From NCBI GenBank assembly GCA_021823045.1, contig JAKAPB010000147.1, positions 1 to 5,844 of the forward strand: a stretch of 5,844 nucleotides of DNA, read 5' to 3'. A model generated the notes under the pieces. The model was not told the DNA's origin and did not search any database. It was given only the letters and a program-made list of their open reading frames with translations. Each line of letters begins with the position of its first letter. Within the stretch, counting starts at the first letter, position 1. Origin of the DNA: Actinomycetes bacterium. Its GTDB lineage: Bacteria > Actinomycetota > Acidimicrobiia > Acidimicrobiales > Acidimicrobiaceae. A program made the translations under genes and the position numbers. This document shows, one piece after another, positions 1 through 4,095 of the stretch.

Positions 1-12
1 CCGATCTCGAGA

Positions 13-444
13 GTGCAGGATATACACAATCTTCGTAATCGGATCCACAAGAAGTTCGGGGAGGAGGGCCTTCACATAGCTCAGGTCGTTCAATCACAGA
101 TTCTCACAGGTGTCGTCCCAGTCGTCGTGAGCCACTCCACGACAAAGGAACGGGCAGCTCAACTGATCGAAGCTTTTCTCAAAGACTCGTTTCGTCTTTG
201 TCGCTTCGTGCGAACCGAGGATCAACCTCCAGCTGTGGGGCGGGCAATCTCGGATCACCTCGTTGTCAATCGCCCCGCGATTTTTGTGCTGTTTGGACGC
301 GGAACCGCACTCGAGATACTAAACCGGACAGTGGTACTTGTGAGTGAGGGTCAACGCGAGTACGCGTATCAGGTTCATGACATAGACAAGTCTCGGATAG
401 TTGTTTTCGTCCGTTCAGATCTGTTACCTAAGAGGAATTACTGA
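13..444 (+). CDS. Hypothetical protein, possibly 5'-truncated
   Basis: I do not recognise this 143-residue protein. The frame is open to the left edge of the window (four sense codons precede the GTG at 13) and no Shine-Dalgarno site is visible, so the true start may lie outside; GTG 13 is only the first usable start. The N-terminal third (about residues 5-30) reads as an amphipathic helix rich in Lys, Arg and Glu. It is followed by a hydrophobic strand GVVPVVVSH (33-41), a helix around residues 43-57, a second hydrophobic strand (PAIFVLFGRG, 88-97) and a final RIVVFVR strand (128-134). The alternation suggests a compact alpha/beta fold, but no catalytic motif stands out. It ends in a TGA at 442-444 and no gene follows closely on the same strand. 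Coding character is good; function is unknown. Confidence 0.7.
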   Translation: MQDIHNLRNRIHKKFGEEGLHIAQVVQSQILTGVVPVVVSHSTTKERAAQLIEAFLKDSFRLCRFVRTEDQPPAVGRAISDHLVVNRPAIFVLFGRGTALEILNRTVVLVSEGQREYAYQVHDIDKSRIVVFVRSDLLPKRNY

Positions 445-638
445 ACACTAGGCTCAGCGCTCAAGATCACCTCCGAACCTCGGACGAAACGACTGGGGCT
501 TGAAAGATCCAGCAGGGTGTAACGGTTGTCACAACCACCTACGAGATGGAGGTCAGCCCTTCGAGATAACCTGGTCGAGTCCTGTGGCGGGCCCACTTCT
601 TGGAGAGGCGTATCATTGAGCCCTCGACGCACCCGGTC
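445..638. other. Convergent intergenic region without a convincing gene
   Basis: This stretch lies between the stop of the left-edge gene and the stop of the minus-strand regulator. A minus-strand frame of 64 codons (632 to 438, GTG start) begins just after the regulator's stop. It has no ribosome binding site and an unremarkable composition, so I do not call it. Two local signals are present: a hairpin-capable ggttgt-c-acaacc at 524-536, and GATCACCTCC at 465-474, which equals the usual 3' end of 16S rRNA and so reads as a full Shine-Dalgarno on the minus strand. No useful start codon or frame follows it. No clear terminator poly-T tract is seen. Confidence 0.4.
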
Positions 639-971
639 CTAAATGGGGGGCCCTGAAAGGGCTTTACCTGCTTTCACGCCCGTCTCTTCCCTTAGGTCTG
701 GAGACTCCCTGCCCACCCCTGCGATCTTAGATAGAGAGAGCGCGAGCCCTTCCCGTGTGAGCTGCCAAGTCATGTTGCGTCCGGTCGGATGCTGCTGGCA
801 AAGACCAGCCTTCCGGAGATTCTTGAGTGCTCTTGGAACTTCACCGCGAAGGTACTTCGGGAACTTCTTCTGGACGAACTCAGCGGGATAGTGAGCGCTC
901 AGCGAGAACCTGCATACTGTGGCAAGGGCCACTAGAACCGCTATGTCAGTCTCGGAAAGGGTTTCGGTCAT
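639..971 (-). CDS. Winged-helix DNA-binding regulator
   Basis: A 110-residue protein that reads as a winged helix-turn-helix transcription factor. Residues 6-21 form a first hydrophobic helix, and 29-38 (PAEFVQKKFP) a second. Residues 43-58 (GEVPRALKNLRKAGLC) have the look of a recognition helix that scans paired promoters, ending in the typical 'L.KAGL' turn into the wing. Residues 59-73 (QQHPTGRNMTWQLTREG) form the wing hairpin and following helix start. The C-terminal 25 residues look disordered. The ATG at 971-969 is the only sensible start. It lies inside a 14-bp palindrome (966-979) and about 36 bp from the centre of the shared TATA box at 1003-1012, which would leave a leader of roughly ten bases and no Shine-Dalgarno. 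The gene diverges from the AbrB-like gene at 1035, so it probably controls that promoter and its own. This is inferred from position and the operator-like repeats. The exact family (MarR-like, ArsR-like or an archaeal group) is not resolved. Confidence 0.78.
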   Translation of the reverse strand: MTETLSETDIAVLVALATVCRFSLSAHYPAEFVQKKFPKYLRGEVPRALKNLRKAGLCQQHPTGRNMTWQLTREGLALSLSKIAGVGRESPDLREETGVKAGKALSGPPI

Positions 972-979
972 GCATGACC
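966..979. promoter_or_regulatory. 14-bp perfect palindrome over the regulator start codon (putative operator)
   Basis: GGTCATGCATGACC reads the same on both strands and contains the start codon of the winged-helix gene (969-971, minus strand). A dimeric regulator bound here would cover the expected transcription start and early message of its own gene, which fits autorepression. Binding is inferred, not shown. Confidence 0.45.
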
Positions 980-1005
980 ATACTTAGGAAGATATGACCA
1001 CACTT
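974..1005. promoter_or_regulatory. 12-bp direct repeat in the divergent promoter (putative operator half-sites)
   Basis: ATGACCATACTT at 974-985 is repeated with one mismatch as ATGACCACACTT at 994-1005. The copies are 20 bp apart, close to two helical turns, so bound proteins would lie on the same face of the DNA. The second copy runs into the TATA box, and the first shares its ATGACC with the palindrome at 966-979. This is consistent with repeated binding sites for the adjacent regulator. Confidence 0.45.
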
Positions 1006-1012
1006 ATATAAG
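1003..1012. promoter_or_regulatory. Palindromic archaeal TATA box, probably bidirectional
   Basis: CTTATATAAG is a perfect 10-bp palindrome that matches the archaeal TATA-box pattern. Its centre is about 27 bp upstream of the ATG at 1035 on the plus strand, the spacing expected for a leaderless transcript. It is about 36 bp upstream of the minus-strand ATG at 971, giving a short leader. No strong purine-rich BRE is visible on either side to set direction, so one TATA box may serve both genes. Confidence 0.7.
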
Positions 1013-1022
1013 GGTCCCGAGT

Positions 1023-1038
1023 GCATGCATATGCATGC
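1023..1038. promoter_or_regulatory. 16-bp perfect palindrome over the start of the AbrB-like gene (putative operator)
   Basis: GCATGCATATGCATGC is a perfect inverted repeat that includes the start codon at 1035 and the predicted transcription start. Together with 966-979 it shares a CATGCAT core, and the two flank the TATA box. A protein bound here would block initiation of the plus-strand gene. Confidence 0.45.
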
Positions 1039-1466
1039 CGACTGCCGTTACGCCCGGAGCCCCACCCTCCGTGACTGTGGAATGGTCCTACGCGCGGATG
1101 ACGATCCCGGTCCCGTTGCCTGCGCTGGTCCCGTTCGTAGCGAAGGTCCACAGGGTGAAGACCCGGCGCGGGAAGGACTACACCGTTCTTCGAATGACCT
1201 TGCCGAAGGAGGTTGGCGAGAAGCTAAGTGTCGGCGGGAACGACTTCCTTTTTGCGCTCGCCCAAAAGGCGCAGTGGTACCACATGATCGACTGGAGTCA
1301 GATGGCAGAGGCTTGGAACATCCTGCCGCCAGAGATGCGAGCCGTGCTAGTACATTACGGTCTGATCTCAGTGAGTGGAACGGCCGAATCTCAGACGCTC
1401 CAAGGGCAAGCACTGTCGACTCTGCAGCTTTTGCCGCACGGAGCGAACATCTCAGGTAGCCAGTAG
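1035..1466 (+). CDS. AbrB/SpoVT-like small regulator
   Basis: A 143-residue protein. Residues about 34-88 look like a swapped-hairpin AbrB/SpoVT-type DNA-binding module: a strand (VAKVHRVKTRRGKDYTVLRM), then LPKEVGEKLSVGGND (56-70), the usual 'LPKE..EKL.v..GD' helix and turn, then FLFALA and an aromatic segment WYHMIDW (81-87). The remainder (88-143) has a helix with an HYGLIS segment and a Gln/Ser-rich tail that resembles nothing I know. The ATG at 1035 is preferred because it is about 27 bp from the TATA centre, implying a leaderless mRNA; upstream ATGs at 1025 and 1031 are in another frame. It is divergent from the winged-helix regulator and 41 bp ahead of the next plus-strand gene, with which it probably forms an operon. 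An antitoxin role is possible for this family, but the following protein does not look like a known toxin. Confidence 0.7.
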   Translation: MPTAVTPGAPPSVTVEWSYARMTIPVPLPALVPFVAKVHRVKTRRGKDYTVLRMTLPKEVGEKLSVGGNDFLFALAQKAQWYHMIDWSQMAEAWNILPPEMRAVLVHYGLISVSGTAESQTLQGQALSTLQLLPHGANISGSQ

Positions 1467-1493
1467 AACCCCTGTCAATAGCTCGACGAAACA

Positions 1494-1499
1494 GAGGAG
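1494..1499 (+). promoter_or_regulatory. Shine-Dalgarno site for the gene at 1508
   Basis: GAGGAG lies eight bases before the ATG at 1508 and is the cleanest ribosome binding site in the window. Unlike the leaderless gene before it, this gene is evidently translated from within a longer message, supporting co-transcription from the promoter at 1003-1012. Confidence 0.7.
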
Positions 1500-1507
1500 A
1501 GTGAGAA

Positions 1508-1909
1508 ATGGAGACAGTATACAAACCGTGGGAAATTGTCGAAATTAAGTCGTACACAGTATTCGAGTCTGTGGATGATTTCGTTGAAAACTCCACCAAC
1601 CAAATCCCGGTGAACGCGACTGGCGTGGGGATTCTCTTCTGGGGAAATGGAGTGCTCTTCCGTTTTGTTCCCCTGGCAGCGGCGCAGGGATCGGATCGAC
1701 TGGCTGAGTCGTTGCTCCGGGGCAAGGTCATCTGGGAGTCAGTCGAACTGGCGCGGATGGTGGAATATATGCCCGAACTCAAGGTGCCCACCAAGCCAAT
1801 GTTTGCGTTGAGAGTAAACAACGTGACAAACAACACCCTTTTTGGGCCAGTCACCAAGTGGATGAGTAAGCAAATTCTTGCAGCTAAGACGAAACGCGGG
1901 AAGGGTTGA
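1508..1909 (+). CDS. Hypothetical protein, downstream partner of the AbrB-like gene
   Basis: I do not recognise this 133-residue protein. It starts at an ATG behind a good GAGGAG site and ends at 1907-1909. The N-terminal half alternates short strands (VEIKSYTVFES, residues 11-21; GVGILFWGNGVLFRFVPL, 39-56), like a small beta-sheet domain with a glycine-rich turn. A helical part follows (61-89), then another strand (PMFALRVNN, 97-105). The last 20 residues are strongly basic (KQILAAKTKRGKG), which could contact nucleic acid. No signal peptide or membrane segment is evident. It follows the AbrB-like gene by 41 bp on the same strand, so the pair may act together. A toxin-antitoxin arrangement was considered, but no toxin motif is visible. 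Function unknown. Confidence 0.75.
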   Translation: METVYKPWEIVEIKSYTVFESVDDFVENSTNQIPVNATGVGILFWGNGVLFRFVPLAAAQGSDRLAESLLRGKVIWESVELARMVEYMPELKVPTKPMFALRVNNVTNNTLFGPVTKWMSKQILAAKTKRGKG

Positions 1910-2206
1910 GCTCATGCAGTCCATATCGCCAACATCCAATCTCGCGATTCCCAAGATGGCGGAATGGCAAGCGATCGAGGGCTGGTCCCTACCCTGGTGA
2001 GAATCTCCGAAATCGCTGTAATCGAGCTGCAGTCTGGCGAGATGGGCGCGATGCGAATCGGAAAAGGCCCCATGACCGGACATTCCACGGATATTTCCGA
2101 ACACAGCAGTTGTTTTGGCACCGTTTGGGCCGAAGAGAAGTTGAGGAAGCAGCCCCTCGAGCCTTTGGACAAGGGACAAGGTTTACCATCGATTAGATTC
2201 ACATAG
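1910..2206 (+). other. Ambiguous open region; possible gene remnant
   Basis: No gene here is convincing. On the plus strand a frame is open from 1910 to its TAG at 2204-2206, with the first ATG at 1964 (80 codons). Its middle part reads like protein (RISEIAVIELQSGEMGAMRI) but no ribosome binding site precedes it. A separate 28-codon frame starts at ATG 1914, five bases after the previous stop, and ends at 1998-2000. Joining the two would need a -1 shift, as in a decayed gene or a sequencing error. On the minus strand three frames are also open across 1989-2179, one with a Walker A-like but incomplete GPNGAKTT. Which strand, if any, is coding cannot be settled by eye. Confidence 0.3.
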
Positions 2207-2312
2207 ATTACTTGCACAGCGAACAGAACTATTGCGGAGAGGAGGGCATCAATCCTCGGGTGGAGGGGGAGTTTCGGACTGGTTTCAGGAGGTGCTTTAG
2301 CTGTTCGCGGGC

Positions 2313-2325
2313 ACGGCTAAGCCGT
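2313..2325. repeat. Short inverted repeat
   Basis: ACGGCT and AGCCGT flank a single A. No T-tract follows, so it is not a typical terminator. In this promoter-proximal spacer it could be a protein-binding palindrome or a small RNA hairpin. Confidence 0.3.
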
Positions 2326-2450
2326 CCGGGAAATCCACGGAAAATAGGAATCGGCAAGGTCAAGTGGTGATGAGTTGCTCCTTGTGCCGTTCGACGTGGT
2401 CTGGTAATCGTGTCTTCTCGTTGTAGTCACTCACAGTCTATCGCCTTCTA

Positions 2451-2458
2451 TCTTTAAG
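2451..2458 (+). promoter_or_regulatory. Candidate TATA box for the nuclease operon
   Basis: TCTTTAAG in an AT-rich patch of a moderately GC-rich spacer resembles the archaeal TATA element. Its centre is about 24 bp before the ATG at 2479 and about 55 bp before the GTG at 2510. It is the only promoter-like signal found before the three genes that follow. Confidence 0.45.
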
Positions 2459-2509
2459 AGCAATGACATACATTTACTATGACGTATCGGCCAGCCAAAC
2501 CGGTTCGTC

Positions 2510-2926
2510 GTGACATATGGCTGCAAATTGCCCCATCGTGAGACATCGGCCAAACACGCCCGTACTCTTGCGACCGAGGACGAACGTGTGAAGGCAAGAC
2601 CACCGACTCAAGGTGCGACGAAGGCGGGCCGAGGTCTTCGTGCTGTCTTCCCCGAACCACCTTCGACGTTCCCGGCGAACAAATGGAAATCTACCAAGTT
2701 GCTTGGTGGAAAGACTCTGGTCCGGACCGGGTCTTGGCACAAAGCGATACTGCTAACGGAGAACGATTCGGGCATACAATTGAAATTCTACGCGTGGGTG
2801 AAACGCAAGAAGACCGGAGAATGGAAGGCACAACAGTGGTTCTCTTTGTCACCTGGCACAATCGATAGGGTGCTCGAGATTCTCGATCTCAGTATCGAGG
2901 CCCTTGGGCGGGCTAAAGTCGACTGA
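2510..2926 (+). CDS. Small basic protein with possible PC4-like C-terminal domain
   Basis: A 138-residue protein from GTG 2510. The first 55 residues are low-complexity, basic and Pro/Thr/Ala-rich, probably disordered. Residues about 68-127 form a strand-strand-strand-helix pattern: KTLVRTGSWHKAILL, IQLKFYAWVKRKKTGEWKAQQW, then FSLSPGTIDRVLEIL. The 'GEWK...fSLSP....vlEIL' ending recalls PC4-type single-stranded-DNA-binding coactivators, where a strand is followed by 'slsp..w..L'. The match is by eye and tentative. The start is uncertain: nothing like a ribosome site precedes 2510, whereas GTG 2588 (residue 27) has GAGGA seven bases before it, which would give a 112-residue protein. An ATG at 2479 fits the TATA spacing better but is in another frame and stops after 20 codons. 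It sits 14 bp before the next gene, so it is probably the first gene of the operon. Role in the operon is inferred to be DNA or RNA binding. Confidence 0.65.
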   Translation: MTYGCKLPHRETSAKHARTLATEDERVKARPPTQGATKAGRGLRAVFPEPPSTFPANKWKSTKLLGGKTLVRTGSWHKAILLTENDSGIQLKFYAWVKRKKTGEWKAQQWFSLSPGTIDRVLEILDLSIEALGRAKVD

Positions 2927-2940
2927 ATCCGTGTTATGAA

Positions 2941-4095
2941 ATGACCACAGATGTCTTCCCTTCGCGCGAGTATTGGGTCTCTCTCGACGTCAGGATCCGA
3001 AAGGTCATAGGTCAAGAGAGCGGACCGAAGAGAGCCCGGGGACTGGCCGGTTGGTCGACGCAGGAGCTGAGTCTCGCGCTTCAGCTCACTCAAGAGCGGC
3101 CCTCAGCCCCGCCCCTCTCGCGACGGGGACTTGTTCTCTGGTACAGACGAAGGGCGCCCATCACAACGGCCTTTCTTACCCTTCTGGCGGCATTCTCCCG
3201 GACGATTAGTATCAATGTTTTCAGAGAAATCGGGGTCGACTCAGGCATAGGCGAGATTCCGGTTAGCAAGCGAGGGATCGCGCTCAAGCTCTTTGAAAAA
3301 GACAGAGAGCTGCTGCTAGCGGTCCAAACACGCGCGATGGTAGGTTCTGTTCAGGTCACCTCCTCCTTCGAAGCGTCAAAGTCCATCGTTAAAACAAAGT
3401 TGCTTACGAAGGATTTTCAAGCGGAGTTGGTCAAGTCACTCGCTGAGGCGCTTGGCGAGTCCGAGGAGAATATTCGCCTCGACCTGCCACACACTTCAGC
3501 GAGGGAGGACGAGGTCGTCTATGGACTTGTCTACCGCGGACCGATGGTTTGGAGGAAGGACTGGCGCGGTCCACACGAAGATTATCCCCCCCTAAAAGCA
3601 GTCTTGAGATTCTTTCCAAAGTCGGGCTTTCTCGAGATCTATTCGAGAAAGAAGTCAGCCGTCGAGCCAATTGTTGCCGCACTAGGACGACTAGTGCTCG
3701 GGGATTCTAATGGGTATCACGCCCTTGCAGGAGATCAAGCGGCTAGCTCACCAGGTGGTAATGTACCGGACTCTCGGGTGGAAATCACTAACCAGCATCT
3801 ACAGGTTCTCAAGGCCGAGAACCTACCTATCGCAGGCACACCTGATATCGAGCTGCGAGCAAATGACTTAGCGGGAGCTATCACTCAGTTGTCCAGCTTG
3901 GGGGTGTTCGAGCCGGAACGGGAAGTGGCACGCGGCGTCCGAGTGGCGTACACTTTCGACGGCGTCGGGTCGGAAACGTCTGTCTACTGGGATCGCGCAA
4001 ATGGCAAGGTAGAGTATAGGCCATTCCCTCCAGCAGCCGTCCGTCGGGCTATACTCGACCTCATCAGGTTGAAGAAACTCGGTGGTGTCGGGTGA
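2941..4095 (+). CDS. Unrecognised 384-residue partner protein of the nuclease
   Basis: I do not recognise this family. It begins at ATG 2941, the only start in frame near the previous stop, and ends with a TGA (4093-4095) overlapping the next gene's GTG. Residues 1-75 are basic with an aromatic N-terminus; 73-95 form a hydrophobic helix (ITTAFLTLLAAFSRTI) too short and mixed to be a sure membrane span. Two similar alpha/beta segments occur. Residues 222-254 include FFPKSGFLEIYSR and a helix AVEPIVAALGRLVLG; residues 348-382 include SVYWDRANGKVEYRPF and a helix AVRRAILDLIRLKKLG. A Gly/Ser/Pro linker (about 255-280) lies between them. An upstream portion (111-172) may be a third, diverged copy. 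No catalytic signature is visible. Translational coupling to the nuclease suggests a complex or target-recognition subunit; that role is inference only. Confidence 0.8.
   Translation: MTTDVFPSREYWVSLDVRIRKVIGQESGPKRARGLAGWSTQELSLALQLTQERPSAPPLSRRGLVLWYRRRAPITTAFLTLLAAFSRTISINVFREIGVDSGIGEIPVSKRGIALKLFEKDRELLLAVQTRAMVGSVQVTSSFEASKSIVKTKLLTKDFQAELVKSLAEALGESEENIRLDLPHTSAREDEVVYGLVYRGPMVWRKDWRGPHEDYPPLKAVLRFFPKSGFLEIYSRKKSAVEPIVAALGRLVLGDSNGYHALAGDQAASSPGGNVPDSRVEITNQHLQVLKAENLPIAGTPDIELRANDLAGAITQLSSLGVFEPEREVARGVRVAYTFDGVGSETSVYWDRANGKVEYRPFPPAAVRRAILDLIRLKKLGGVG
4092..4095 (+). promoter_or_regulatory. GTGA start/stop overlap (translational coupling)
   Basis: The GTG start of the nuclease gene (4092-4094) shares bases with the TGA stop of the preceding gene (4093-4095). 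This four-base overlap usually means coupled translation and a fixed ratio of the two proteins. It also fixes the nuclease start, as no better start lies nearby. Confidence 0.75.

Larger units (their letters stand above)
2207..2478. other. Gene-poor spacer upstream of the nuclease operon
   Basis: No well-supported gene. A short plus-strand frame (first possible start TTG 2212, internal GTG 2260, TGA 2368-2370; up to 52 codons) encodes an Arg-rich peptide with one CxxC (RRCFSC). A purine-rich GGAGAGGAGG at 2236-2245 lies too far before GTG 2260 to be its ribosome site. A perfect 6-bp stem with a one-base centre (acggct-a-agccgt, 2313-2325) could form a small hairpin. The right end holds a TATA-like element at 2451-2458. 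Confidence 0.35.

Noticed and set aside
438..632. 64-codon minus-strand frame after the winged-helix gene
   Set aside because: GTG start without a ribosome site, no recognisable pattern, and it overlaps the end of the left-edge gene.
1025..1459. 144-codon plus-strand frame overlapping the AbrB-like gene
   Set aside because: Its translation is rich in Arg, Ala and Cys without pattern, and the other frame has a recognisable AbrB-like segment and ideal TATA spacing.
1048..1857. 269-codon open frame on the minus strand
   Set aside because: It lies opposite two plus-strand genes that have better starts (TATA spacing; GAGGAG site) and more protein-like sequence. Its translation is Ser/Arg/Pro-rich, as expected of an antisense shadow.
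2100..2140. Walker A-like GPNGAKTT on the minus strand
   Set aside because: One residue short of GxxGxGK[ST], with no other ATPase motifs in the frame and no extended ORF; most likely a coincidence.
2683..2868. 61-codon plus-strand frame inside the PC4-like gene
   Set aside because: Wholly nested in a better-supported frame, with no ribosome binding site.
3157..3225. Transmembrane segment in the 384-residue protein
   Set aside because: The hydrophobic run at residues 73-95 is short and interrupted by Arg, Thr and Ser; it fits a buried helix better than a membrane span.
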